Positions 8,880 to 17,276 of a DNA stretch of 64,000 nucleotides are shown piece after piece. How positions within the stretch are numbered: the stretch's first letter is position 1; each line of letters starts with the position of its first letter. The notes beneath the pieces are model-generated. The model searched no databases, was not told where the DNA came from, and saw only the letters and a list, made by a program, of their open reading frames with translations. A program made the position numbers and the translations under genes. This DNA is from Bradyrhizobium sp. CB3481 (GTDB taxonomy: Bacteria > Pseudomonadota > Alphaproteobacteria > Rhizobiales > Xanthobacteraceae): NCBI RefSeq assembly GCF_029714305.1, contig NZ_CP121647.1:7460501-7524500 (forward strand). Reading direction: 5' to 3'.

Positions 8880-11453
8880 ATGCACACTTCGGATTGCCCC
8901 ACGACAGACACCAGCGAATTCCTGCTGGCTGCGCTCGAGCAGGCAAGCGAGGCGGTCGTCATCGTCAATGCCGATCGGCAGATCAGCCATTTCAACGCCG
9001 CGGCGGAGGCGATCTGGGGTCTCTCGCGCAAGGATATTCTCGGCCTCGACACAGGCTGCCTCGGTCTGACCGATCTGCAGCCGCATTCCGAAATCACCAT
9101 CCGCCGTGCCGACGGCAGCCGGCTTCGCGCTGCCGTCTCGGTCTCGCGGGTCGAGATCGGCGGCCGAGACAGCTACATGGTCTTCGTCCGCGACGTCACC
9201 GCCGAGGTCGAACGGCGCGAGCGGATCGCGCTGCTCAACCTCGTCGCCGACAAGACCACCCGCGCGGTCGTCGTCACCGACCGCAAGCTGCGCATCGTCT
9301 ATACCAATGCGGCGTTCTCCGGCGCGTTCGGCCATTCGGCCGAACAGGTGCAGGGACGGCAGGTCGACCAGTTGCTCGCCGGGCCGCTGACCGACCGCAA
9401 GACGTTGGCAAGGCTGCGCCGCCGGATCTGCGATGACCGCCGCGAGGAGGAGGAAATCCTCGCTTACGACCATAATGGCAACGAGATCTGGGTTTCGGCC
9501 ATCGTCAAGGCGTTCCGCAACGATCGCGGGCGCATCAAATATGTGTTCGCGCTGCTGAGCGACATCAGCGAAAGCAAGCAATTGCGGTCGCTGCAGCAGC
9601 TCATCATGGGGGCGCTGGCCGACGAGCTTCCGCTCACCGAGATTGCCGACCGACTTTGCCGGCGCGTCGAATTAATCGCGCCCGACGTCGTCGCCTCGGT
9701 GCTGCATGTTGATTCCGACGGACTGGTGCATCCGCTCGGCGGACCCAGCCTGCCGGAGGATTATTCGCGCGCGCTCGACGGCATCACGATCGGCCCCGAC
9801 GTCGGCTCGTGCGGATCGGCGGCCTATTACGGCAAGCCGATCCTGGCCGAGTATCTCGACACCGATCCACGCTGGCAGCCCTACAAGGCGCGGCCACTCG
9901 AGGTCGGCCTGAAAGCCTGCTGGTCGACCCCGATCAAGGCCAAGGACGGCCGCGTGATCGGCACGTTCGCATTCTATTTCCGGGAATGCCGCGCGCCGAG
10001 CCGCTGGCATCAGCGGATCGTCGAGGCCTGCGTTCATCTCGGCGCGCTGGCGATCGAGCGCAAGGAGGCGCGCGCCCAGATCGCCCGGCTCGCCTATCAC
10101 GACATGCTGACGGGCTTGCCGAACCGCGCCCAGCTGCGCCAGCTCGTCACCCAGGCGATCGACGAAGGCAAGGGCCGGCAGCTCGCGCTGATTTTTCTCG
10201 ACCTCGATCACTTCAAGGACGTCAACGATACGCTCGGACACTCGGCCGGCGATGCGCTGCTGGTCGAGTTCGCCAAGCGGCTGCGCGCCCGCATCCAGCC
10301 ATCCGACCTGCTGGGCCGCCTAAGCGGTGACGAGTTCGTCATCGTCCTGCCGAACTGCGACCCGGCCCGCGCCTCGCTGGTCGCCTCGCAGATCACCCAG
10401 GCGCTGGCCTCGCCGTTGTGGATCGACAACCGCCAGGTGCCGATTTCCGCCAGCATGGGCATCAGCATCTATCCTGACAACGCGACCGACATCGACACGC
10501 TGATGCAGCAGGCCGATGCGGCGATGTACAAGGCCAAGCAGGCCGGCCGCTCCACCCATCGCTTCTTCAGCGCCGACATGAACCGCCTCGCCGAGCAGCG
10601 GCTCGTGATCAGCGCCGCGCTCCGCCAGGCTATCGCCAATAACGAATTGAGGCTCGCCTATCAGCCGCAGACCCGAACGGTCGACGGCACCCTCTATGGC
10701 GTCGAGGCGCTGGCGCGCTGGCATGATTCCGAACTCGGCGAGGTGCCGCCCGCCAAATTCATCCCGCTGGCCGAAGAGGTCGGGCTGATCGAGCAGATCG
10801 GGCTGTGGTCGATCCGCGAGGCATGCCGGCAAATGGCCGCCTGGCGTAGCGCCGGACTGGATGTGCCTTGCGTGGCGGTCAACCTATCGCCGCTGAACTT
10901 CCAGAACGCGAAGCTCGCCGACGTCGTCGCCGAGACCATCAAGGCCCACGGCCTGCCGCCCGAAGCCTTGATGCTCGAGATCACCGAGGGCGTGCTGGCG
11001 AACGAGCGCTCGGCGGCGATCGAGACCATGAATGAGATCCGCAAGCTCGGCGTCGGCCTGTCGCTGGACGATTTCGGCACCGGCTACTCGAGCCTGAGCC
11101 GGCTGGCGCATCTGCCGATCCGCGAATTGAAGATCGATCGCAGCTTCATGCGCGATATCGAGCGCGACGCCAGCGCGCTCGCGATCGCCACGGCCGTGGT
11201 GCGCGTCGGGCAGAGCCTGAACATGGCCGTGGTCGCCGAGGGCGTCGAGACCGAGGGGCAGCGCAAGCTGCTCGCTACCCTCGGATGCGACGTCGTGCAG
11301 GGCCATCTCTATGCGCGCGCGATGTCGCCCGAAGCGTTCGAGCGATGGCTGATCGATCACGTCGCCGCACAGGCGCGGATGATGCGCAGGAACGTCGATG
11401 AGGCCCGTTCGCAGCCGACGCCGTCATTGTTGATCGCGTCGACCGGTGGTTAG
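8880..11453 (+). CDS. PAS-PAS-GAF-GGDEF-EAL cyclic-di-GMP signalling protein with SGDEF variant
   Basis: The protein (857 aa from this start) carries two PAS domains (about residues 10-100 and 120-240), a GAF domain (about 250-395), GGDEF (about 410-565) and EAL (about 575-835). The cyclase motif reads SGDEF at 482-486, and the I-site position holds Gln rather than Arg (QxxD). The EAL domain keeps EAL at 609-611, EITEG, DDFGTGYSS, KIDRSFM and AEGVET, so it looks able to hydrolyse cyclic-di-GMP. Cyclase activity is uncertain. There is no membrane segment. ATG 8880 has AAGG seven bases upstream; ATGs at 8877, 8850 and 8838 are in frame but without a clear ribosome site. It lies between the ABC operon and the convergent binding-protein operon, possibly by chance. 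Confidence 0.92.
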   Translation: MHTSDCPTTDTSEFLLAALEQASEAVVIVNADRQISHFNAAAEAIWGLSRKDILGLDTGCLGLTDLQPHSEITIRRADGSRLRAAVSVSRVEIGGRDSYMVFVRDVTAEVERRERIALLNLVADKTTRAVVVTDRKLRIVYTNAAFSGAFGHSAEQVQGRQVDQLLAGPLTDRKTLARLRRRICDDRREEEEILAYDHNGNEIWVSAIVKAFRNDRGRIKYVFALLSDISESKQLRSLQQLIMGALADELPLTEIADRLCRRVELIAPDVVASVLHVDSDGLVHPLGGPSLPEDYSRALDGITIGPDVGSCGSAAYYGKPILAEYLDTDPRWQPYKARPLEVGLKACWSTPIKAKDGRVIGTFAFYFRECRAPSRWHQRIVEACVHLGALAIERKEARAQIARLAYHDMLTGLPNRAQLRQLVTQAIDEGKGRQLALIFLDLDHFKDVNDTLGHSAGDALLVEFAKRLRARIQPSDLLGRLSGDEFVIVLPNCDPARASLVASQITQALASPLWIDNRQVPISASMGISIYPDNATDIDTLMQQADAAMYKAKQAGRSTHRFFSADMNRLAEQRLVISAALRQAIANNELRLAYQPQTRTVDGTLYGVEALARWHDSELGEVPPAKFIPLAEEVGLIEQIGLWSIREACRQMAAWRSAGLDVPCVAVNLSPLNFQNAKLADVVAETIKAHGLPPEALMLEITEGVLANERSAAIETMNEIRKLGVGLSLDDFGTGYSSLSRLAHLPIRELKIDRSFMRDIERDASALAIATAVVRVGQSLNMAVVAEGVETEGQRKLLATLGCDVVQGHLYARAMSPEAFERWLIDHVAAQARMMRRNVDEARSQPTPSLLIASTGG

Positions 11454-11463
11454 GAAGCGGTCT

Positions 11464-11624
11464 TATCCTCCCCTGGAGGGGGAGGATCGGTTCGCATGAA
11501 ATGCGAACCGAGGTGGGGTGACGGTCTCTCCGCCTCCGACAGTGCCCGAGTGGAGAGATCACCCCACCCCGTCTCATCTTCTTCGCTCAACATGAGCCGA
11601 CCCTTCCCCTCCAGGGGAGGGTGG
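11464..11624. repeat. Composite palindromic repeat, family A
   Basis: The outer segments TCCTCCCCTGGAGGGGGAGGA and CCCTTCCCCTCCAGGGGAGGG enclose a hairpin (GGTTCGCATGAAATGCGAACC) and a GGTGGGGTGA/TCACCCCACC pair. A clearly related copy lies at 54268-54438. It sits between convergent genes. Confidence 0.85.
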
Positions 11625-11655
11625 AAAAAAGTCGGCCCCGCGAGTCAGGGCCGAC
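11625..11655 (-). terminator. Rho-independent terminator of the binding-protein operon
   Basis: Read on the minus strand, GTCGGCCC (11655-11648) pairs with GGGCCGAC (11638-11631) and is followed by six T (11630-11625). It lies 36 bp past the stop of the minus-strand binding-protein gene. Confidence 0.9.
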
Positions 11656-11690
11656 TCCAATTCGTTGATGAACCGAGAGGTTGCCATCCC

Positions 11691-12842
11691 TCACTTCGCC
11701 GGAACGTACTTCCCGTCCTTCACCGTCAGGATGATGCGCGAGCGGTCGTCGAGGCCGTAGCGATCCTTTTCGGTGAAGTTGTAGACGCCCTGGCTGGCGG
11801 CGATTTCCTTTTCCGACATCAGCGCCTGGCGGATCGCCTCGCGGAATTCCTGCGTGCCGGGCTTTGCGGTCTTGAGCGCCACCGGGATCACGCGCTTGAG
11901 CACCTCGAAGGCATCAAAGGAATGGCCGGCGAACTGGCTGCGGCTGTTGGCGCCATACTTGGCTTCATAGGCGGTGTTGAGCGCAAGTCCCGGCTTCTTG
12001 GTCAGCGCACTATCCGGCTGCGATTCCGGCGACATCACCGGGCCTGAGGACATGATTACGCCTTCCGCCGCGGGACCTGCGATGCGGATGAAGTCCATGC
12101 TGGCGGCGCCGTGGGTCTGGTAGATCAGGCCCTTGTAGCCGCGGTCGCGCAGGGTGCTCTGCGGCAACGCTGCAGCGGTGCCGGAGGCGCCGACGAGAAT
12201 GGCGTCAGGATTGGCTGCGAGCAGCTTGAGAACCTGGCCCGTCACCGACGTATCGGTGCGTGCGAAGCGCTCCTCGGTCGCCAGGGTCATGCCCATCGGC
12301 ACGGCCTGTGCCTTGAAGTCGTTGGCCCAGAGATCGCCGTAGGAATCGGAGTAGCCGATGTAGCCGACGGTCTTGATGCCATGCGCCTTCATGTGCTCGT
12401 ACAGCACCTTGCCCATGATCGGAATCGGCTGCGGCATCGCGACCGACCACTTCATGCGCGCTTCGTTGATCGGCAGCGGCGCGAGGGCGAAATGCGGAAT
12501 CCCCGCCTCGTTCGCAACGGTCGAGACTGCAATGGTGGGCGGCGTCGTCGACGAGCCCATGATGATGTCGGCCTTGGATTCCGTCACGAACCGCCGCGCA
12601 TTGGTCGTCGCTGCGGTCGGGTCGCCGCCGTCGTCGAGCACGATAACCTTGATGGGAACGCCGCCGATCTCCTTCGGCACGAACTCGAGCGCGTTGCGTT
12701 CGGGAATGCCGAGTGCCGCCGCAGGGCCGGTCGTGACGATGCTGATGCCGATGGTGATTTCGTTGGTCTGCGCCGCGGCCGGCGAGCCCGGCAGCGCGAG
12801 GGCAGCAACGATGGCCGCCGCGGACAGAAGAGCCTTCTTCAT
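11691..12842 (-). CDS. ABC transporter periplasmic substrate-binding protein (CouP-like)
   Basis: This 383-aa exported protein has a Sec signal peptide (MKKALLSAAAIVAALAL..., cleavage likely after PAAA at about residue 24) and a type I periplasmic binding fold (ITIGISIVTTGPAAALGIPE, then a nucleotide-like hinge region GYIGYSDSYGD). It should present substrate to the LivH/LivM-G/LivF importer at 5163-8705, which lacks a binding protein of its own. It is the last gene of the minus-strand operon crotonase, ligase, SDR, thioesterase, binding protein, and is followed by a terminator. This position ties uptake to the catabolic genes and suggests a phenylpropenoid ligand, as for CouP of R. palustris. 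That is inference from context. Confidence 0.92.
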   Translation of the reverse strand: MKKALLSAAAIVAALALPGSPAAAQTNEITIGISIVTTGPAAALGIPERNALEFVPKEIGGVPIKVIVLDDGGDPTAATTNARRFVTESKADIIMGSSTTPPTIAVSTVANEAGIPHFALAPLPINEARMKWSVAMPQPIPIMGKVLYEHMKAHGIKTVGYIGYSDSYGDLWANDFKAQAVPMGMTLATEERFARTDTSVTGQVLKLLAANPDAILVGASGTAAALPQSTLRDRGYKGLIYQTHGAASMDFIRIAGPAAEGVIMSSGPVMSPESQPDSALTKKPGLALNTAYEAKYGANSRSQFAGHSFDAFEVLKRVIPVALKTAKPGTQEFREAIRQALMSEKEIAASQGVYNFTEKDRYGLDDRSRIILTVKDGKYVPAK

Positions 12843-12908
12843 TCATTCCTCCCTTGATTTTCTCTTTATCGTGTAAAGCAAAAACAGACGCGCAATTCAG
12901 CCCCTTCT

Positions 12909-13349
12909 TTAGGTCATGCGGCAGACCTCGTCACCCCGCATAAAACGCTCGATGATCTCCGGCGGCATTGGCGCGGACTTCAGCTTCGCGGGATCGTCCG
13001 GATGCTTGCCTACCAGCACTCGGGTCTCGAACGCCTCGATCGCCAAGGCATCGCCCTTGAAGACATTGTGGACCACCTCGAAGCTGGAGCGCTTGAAACT
13101 CTCGATTCGGCTTTCGATTCTGATCCAGTCGCCATGGGTCGAGGGAATGTGGAATTTCGCCCGCGTGTCCACCATGGGTATGCCGACCAGACCATATTTG
13201 TGGATGATGTCCTGTTTCGAGAAGCCGGCAGCTTCGAACATGATCGAGGTCGAATCGTCAAACATCGCGAAGTAGCGCGGGTAGTAAACGATGTTGGCGG
13301 GGTCGCAATCACCCCATTGTATCTGCACATCCCGCTTGTTGACGAACAT
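12909..13349 (-). CDS. 4-hydroxybenzoyl-CoA thioesterase family protein
   Basis: This 146-aa single hotdog-fold thioesterase has the N-terminal signature WGDCDPANIVYYPRYF. In the Pseudomonas 4-hydroxybenzoyl-CoA thioesterase the aspartate of this motif (here Asp16) is catalytic, and the motif GDCDPAGIV is nearly identical. The enzyme would hydrolyse an aromatic acyl-CoA, most plausibly 4-hydroxybenzoyl-CoA or its methoxylated analogue, to free acid and CoA. The free 4-hydroxybenzoate would then be the substrate of PobA (21062-22231). The gene follows the SDR by 27 bp and precedes the binding-protein gene by 66 bp. Confidence 0.87.
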   Translation of the reverse strand: MFVNKRDVQIQWGDCDPANIVYYPRYFAMFDDSTSIMFEAAGFSKQDIIHKYGLVGIPMVDTRAKFHIPSTHGDWIRIESRIESFKRSSFEVVHNVFKGDALAIEAFETRVLVGKHPDDPAKLKSAPMPPEIIERFMRGDEVCRMT

Positions 13350-13376
13350 GGACTATCCTCGACCAGGCATCATGCG

Positions 13377-14138
13377 CTAGCGCGGCGCCATGCGAAGCGC
13401 GGCATCGAGCCGCACCACTTCGCCGTTCAGGTAGGGGTTGTCGATCATGTGCAGCGCCAGCGAGGCGAACTCTTCGGCCTGGCCGAGCCGGCGCGGGAAC
13501 GGAATCGACGCAGCTAGCGAGTCCTGCGCTTCCTGCGGCAGGTTGGCGAGCAGCGGCGTGAGGAACAGCCCGGGTGCGATCGTCAGCACGCGGATGCCGA
13601 ACTGCGCCAGTTCGCGCGCGATCGGCAGCGTCATAGCGACGATGCCGCCCTTCGAAGCCGAATAGGCGGATTGACCGATCTGGCCCTCATAGGCGGCAAC
13701 GGAAGCGGTGGAGACGACGACGCCGCGCTCGCCGGTCGCCAGCGGCTCGAGCTTCGACATCGCTGATGTCGCCAGCCGCAGCATGTTGAAGGAGCCGATC
13801 AGGTTGACCTTGATCACCTTCTCGAAATCGCCGAGCGCCATCGGCCCTTCCTTGCCGATCACGCGCTTGGCAACACCAATGCCGGCGCAGTTCACCAGCA
13901 CGCGCGCCGGACCATGCGCCGCCGCGGCTTTCGCAATCGCCGCCTCCGCCGAAGCCGCATCCGAGACGTCGGCGACCACGGCGACGCCGCCGATCTCAGC
14001 CGCAACCGCCTCGGCGAGGTTGGCATTGAGATCGCAGACGGCAACCTTGGCACCCTGCGCCGCGAGCCGGCGCGCGGTCGCCGCACCCAATCCCGATGCA
14101 CCCCCGGTGACGATGGCGGCCTGGTCCTTCAACTGCAT
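13377..14138 (-). CDS. Short-chain dehydrogenase, 3-hydroxyacyl-CoA dehydrogenase (HSD10-like) type
   Basis: This 253-aa SDR has the cofactor motif TGGASGLG at residues 11-18, NCAG near 83-86 and the catalytic set Ser146, Tyr159, Lys163 (YSASK). Overall it resembles type II 3-hydroxyacyl-CoA dehydrogenases. In the operon it would oxidise the 3-hydroxyacyl-CoA made by the crotonase to a 3-ketoacyl-CoA, as the SDR does in the beta-oxidative hydroxycinnamate route described for Agrobacterium fabrum. It lies between the ligase (36 bp upstream) and the thioesterase. A paralogue with the same architecture is at 49715-50473. Confidence 0.9.
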   Translation of the reverse strand: MQLKDQAAIVTGGASGLGAATARRLAAQGAKVAVCDLNANLAEAVAAEIGGVAVVADVSDAASAEAAIAKAAAAHGPARVLVNCAGIGVAKRVIGKEGPMALGDFEKVIKVNLIGSFNMLRLATSAMSKLEPLATGERGVVVSTASVAAYEGQIGQSAYSASKGGIVAMTLPIARELAQFGIRVLTIAPGLFLTPLLANLPQEAQDSLAASIPFPRRLGQAEEFASLALHMIDNPYLNGEVVRLDAALRMAPR

Positions 14139-14173
14139 GGTGCTCTCCCTGACAAGCTCTTGTGCAAATTTGG

Positions 14174-16060
14174 TTACAGCGTGATGACCTGCGCCGGCGG
14201 CGCGGGTGAATAGATTTGTTCGATCAGCGCGCTGCGGTTGTCCAGCACGGCGCGCTGGTTGATCGAGCCCTTATCGGTGACTTCGCCGCGATCGATCGAC
14301 AGCGGCGTATCCAGCAGCACGGCACGGGTGATCCGGGTCGAGGAGCCGGTGGCTTCGGCGAGAAACTTCCGAAACCGTTCGCGGAACGCCTCGATGATCA
14401 GCGGATCGGATGCCACTGCAGTCAAATCGTCCAGCGGAAGCGTGGGATTGATCAGGCGGCAGCCGTCGAGATCGAGCACCACCAGCGCCGAAATCTCGTC
14501 GCGGTTGATGCCCGCGATCACGACGTCGCGGACCAGCGGCGCGCAGGCCGCGACGAAGCGCGCCCGCAGCGGGCCGACGCTGACCCAGGTGCCGCTGGCG
14601 AGCTTGAAATCTTCACCGATGCGGCCGTCGAAATCGAAGCCGGCGTCAAAGTTCACTGGGTCGGCGGGCTTGAGCGCGTCGCCCATCCTGTAGAAGCCTT
14701 CCTCGTCAAAACACTTCGCGGTGATGTCGGGCTGGCGCCAATAGCCCGGCATCACGTTCGGTCCTTTGGCGCGAACCTCGAGCTTGCCGTTGTTGGGCAC
14801 GAGCTTGGCGTCATTGCCGAGCACCGGCAGGCCGACATGGCCGGAGCGGCTCGTGTGCGGATTGACCGACATGAAGAATGGCGCGGTCTCGGTCGCGCCA
14901 AGCCCGGTCAGCATCGGCACCCGATAGCCGGTCTCGCGAACCGAGAGTTCGTCGAGGCTGTTCCAGACGAAGGCCGACAGCGCAGCGCCCGAGAAGAACA
15001 TCGCATGCAGGCGGGCGAAGAATTTTTTGCGTAAGGCGGCGTCGTCGCGCAGATAGGGTAATAGCGATTCATAGCCCTTGGGCACGTTGAAATAGACGGT
15101 GGGCGAAATCTCCTGGAGATTGCGCACGGTCTCCTCGATGCCGCCGGGCATCGGCTTACCCTCGTCGAGATACATCGAGCCGCCATTGTACAGCGTGAGC
15201 CCGATATTGTGGTTGCCGCCAAAGGTGTGATTCCATGGCAGCCAGTCGACGATAACCGGCGGCTCGTCCTTGAGGAACGCCAGCGTCTCGCGCAGCATCA
15301 CTTGGTTGGCGCAGATCATGCGCTGGGTGTTGATGACAGCCTTGGGATTGCCGGTCGAGCCCGACGTCAGCAGGAATTTTGCAATCGTGTCCGGGCCGAT
15401 CGCCTCGTGCTGCGCGTCGAGACGCGGATGTAGCGGCGTCGCCACCAGATCGGCAAGCGTTGTGACGTCACGGCCCGCCACCGCACCGCGGGAGGCAGCG
15501 ATCTCGGTCCCGAACGAGACGTTGGCGGCGAGCGCATCGGAAAATTTCGTGGCGTCATCGGCGAAGACGAGGCCCGGCGTCAGCAGCTTCATCAGATAGC
15601 CGAGCTTGCCGTAGTCACGCGACACCAGCGAATAGGCCGGCGATACCGGGCAGAACGGAATGCCGGCATAGAGCGCGCCGAACGCGACCAGCGCATGGTC
15701 GATCGAATTGCCGGAGAGGATGACGACCGGCTTCTCGGCGGAGAGACCGCGCGCCAGCAGCGCGGAGGCGATGTGCCGCGAGGAGGCGAGCAGTTCGGCA
15801 TAGGTGATCTGCCGCCAGCCCCGCGCCGCGTTGCGCTCCGCCATGAACACACGATCAGGCGCGGTGGCGGCCCAATGGTGCAGGCGATCGGTGATGCGGA
15901 TCGGATAGTCGCGCAATTGCGCCTTCGGGCGCAGATAGATGGTGCCGTCGTCGCGGCGCTCGACATGCACGGCGGGCGTGCCGAACGAGATCGGGCGCAG
16001 CGGATGATCGCCGGCGCGGGCTGGGTCAGTGGCGGCGGACATGCTGGGCTGGGCGCTCAT
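14174..16060 (-). CDS. Feruloyl-CoA synthase-like AMP-forming acyl-CoA ligase
   Basis: This 628-aa ANL-superfamily ligase has P-loop LLTSGSTGNPKAVIN and the family-typical segments ILSGNSIDHALVAFGALYAG and CPVSPAYSLVSRDYGKLGYL. The C-terminal segment GEVTDKGSINQRA holds the probable catalytic Lys. Length and motifs fit the feruloyl-CoA synthase family, which activates ferulate, p-coumarate or caffeate with ATP and CoA in the cytoplasm. The ATG at 16060 begins one base after the stop of the upstream crotonase, so the two are translationally coupled. It corresponds by context to CouB of R. palustris. The exact substrate cannot be read from sequence alone. A second member of the family is at 46831-48702. 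Confidence 0.92.
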   Translation of the reverse strand: MSAQPSMSAATDPARAGDHPLRPISFGTPAVHVERRDDGTIYLRPKAQLRDYPIRITDRLHHWAATAPDRVFMAERNAARGWRQITYAELLASSRHIASALLARGLSAEKPVVILSGNSIDHALVAFGALYAGIPFCPVSPAYSLVSRDYGKLGYLMKLLTPGLVFADDATKFSDALAANVSFGTEIAASRGAVAGRDVTTLADLVATPLHPRLDAQHEAIGPDTIAKFLLTSGSTGNPKAVINTQRMICANQVMLRETLAFLKDEPPVIVDWLPWNHTFGGNHNIGLTLYNGGSMYLDEGKPMPGGIEETVRNLQEISPTVYFNVPKGYESLLPYLRDDAALRKKFFARLHAMFFSGAALSAFVWNSLDELSVRETGYRVPMLTGLGATETAPFFMSVNPHTSRSGHVGLPVLGNDAKLVPNNGKLEVRAKGPNVMPGYWRQPDITAKCFDEEGFYRMGDALKPADPVNFDAGFDFDGRIGEDFKLASGTWVSVGPLRARFVAACAPLVRDVVIAGINRDEISALVVLDLDGCRLINPTLPLDDLTAVASDPLIIEAFRERFRKFLAEATGSSTRITRAVLLDTPLSIDRGEVTDKGSINQRAVLDNRSALIEQIYSPAPPAQVITL

Positions 16061-16061
16061 G

Positions 16062-16865
16062 TCAGGTCGGCTTCACCTTTGCGGTCTTGTGATCGAGAAA
16101 GGCGCGAATGCGGCGCTTGGCTTCCTTGTCGCTCTGCGCCACCGTCGCCATCAGCGACTCCATCAAGAGACCGGTCTGCGGATTGGCCTCGGCGATCATC
16201 GGCAGCGCCTGCAGCACGGCGAAATTGGTCAGCGGCGCATTCGCAGCGACGCGTTCGGCAAGCTCCAGCGCCTTGGGCAGCGCGCCGCCCTCCTCGGTGA
16301 GGTACTGCGAGAAGCCATAGGACGAACCCTCGGTGGCCGAATAGACCCGCCCCGTCAGCATCATGTCGATCATCCGCGCCACGCCGATCAGGCGCGGCAG
16401 CCGCACCGAACCGCCGCCGCCGACAAAGATGCCGCGCTGGCCCTCGGGCAGCGCGAAATAGGCACTGGGCTCGGCGACACGGATATGCGCCGCGCAGGCC
16501 AGTTCCAGGCCGCCGCCGATCACCGCCCCCTTCAGTGCCGCGATCACGGGGACGCGGCTATATTGGATGCGGTCGAACACCCGGTGCCACATCTGCGAAT
16601 GGCGCAGGCCCTCGGTGGCGTCATGCTCGGTGAGTTCGGACAGATCGAGGCCGGAGGAGAAATGATCGCCAATGCCGTGGACGACCACGGCGCCGATGCC
16701 CTCGGGGAGATTGGAGAAGCAATCCTGGATCGCGAGGATGATGCCGTCGTTCAGCGCGTTGCGCTTGGCCGGACGGTTGAGGCCGACGGTCAGCACCGCG
16801 CCCTTCTGCTCGATCTTGAGCAGGTCGGACTGACCCGCAGCGGCGGTGGCGTCGGCGTTTCCCAT
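16062..16865 (-). CDS. Enoyl-CoA hydratase/crotonase of the hydroxycinnamate operon (CouA-like)
   Basis: This 267-aa crotonase-fold protein is the first gene of the minus-strand operon. The oxyanion-hole regions HFSSGLDL (69-76) and IGGGLELA (116-123) are present, and both acid/base positions of classical enoyl-CoA hydratase are glutamate (Glu121 and Glu141 in LPEGQRG). It is therefore the one crotonase in the window with the full catalytic pair. It should hydrate the cinnamoyl-CoA double bond. Whether it also acts as an aldolase (as in vanillin-forming Ech) is unknown; the SDR and thioesterase downstream favour oxidation. The ribosome site AGGAAG lies upstream, and the operator palindrome sits 29-43 bases before the ATG. 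Confidence 0.92.
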   Translation of the reverse strand: MGNADATAAAGQSDLLKIEQKGAVLTVGLNRPAKRNALNDGIILAIQDCFSNLPEGIGAVVVHGIGDHFSSGLDLSELTEHDATEGLRHSQMWHRVFDRIQYSRVPVIAALKGAVIGGGLELACAAHIRVAEPSAYFALPEGQRGIFVGGGGSVRLPRLIGVARMIDMMLTGRVYSATEGSSYGFSQYLTEEGGALPKALELAERVAANAPLTNFAVLQALPMIAEANPQTGLLMESLMATVAQSDKEAKRRIRAFLDHKTAKVKPT

Positions 16866-16893
16866 GGGCTCTTATTGCTTCCTGTCCAGAATA

Positions 16894-16908
16894 GTTATGT
16901 TTTATAAC
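16894..16908. promoter_or_regulatory. MarR-type operator before the crotonase-ligase operon
   Basis: GTTATGTTTTATAAC is a perfect 5+5+5 dyad ending 28 bases before the crotonase ATG. Read on the minus strand it extends to CGTTAT-N5-ATAACTAT, the same extended sequence found before pobA in the same orientation to its gene. Confidence 0.78.
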
Positions 16909-17039
16909 GATTTTAGGATAGGGGAGTCAAGCTGGGTGTTGGCGCGTCCGGTCGGGATTGCGAACAATGGGTAGAGCGCAGCCCGACTATCCAGGCGTCG
17001 GTAGATATGCCCGAGATCGCGAAGTCATATTCCGCTGTC

Positions 17040-17151
17040 GTCACCCGCGCAGGCGGGTGACCTAGTATTCCAGAGACCTAGTATTCCAGAGAAAGCAGTG
17101 ATCAAGCCGATAAGCCGCGGCGTACTGGTTCCCCGCCTTCGCGGGGATGAC
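17040..17151. repeat. Palindromic repeat with internal 16-bp tandem duplication
   Basis: GTCACCCGC...GCGGGTGAC at the left and CCCCGCCTTCGCGGGGATGAC at the right form the hairpins of a family also seen at 22252-22376. Inside, CCTAGTATTCCAGAGA is exactly duplicated (17061-17076 and 17077-17092). Confidence 0.82.
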
Positions 17152-17178
17152 ATTTGAGTATGGTGGCGCTGTCTACGC

Positions 17179-17260
17179 GTCATGCGAGCGCAGCGAAGCA
17201 ATCCATGCCTCGACTCGGGGATGGATGGATTGCTCCGTCGCTACGCTCCTCGCAACGACG
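17179..17260. repeat. Palindromic repeat, GCGAAGCAATCCAT family
   Basis: The arms GCGCAGCGAAGCAATCCAT and GGATTGCTCCGTCGCTACGC pair across a GC-rich centre. A related copy is at 38601-38720. It lies just past the 3' end of the DUF3237 gene. Confidence 0.75.
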
Positions 17261-17276
17261 CGGCGAGAGCGGTCGC

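Noticed and set aside
17061..17092. Start of a CRISPR-like array
   Set aside because: It is a single 16-bp tandem duplication without spacers and without cas genes.
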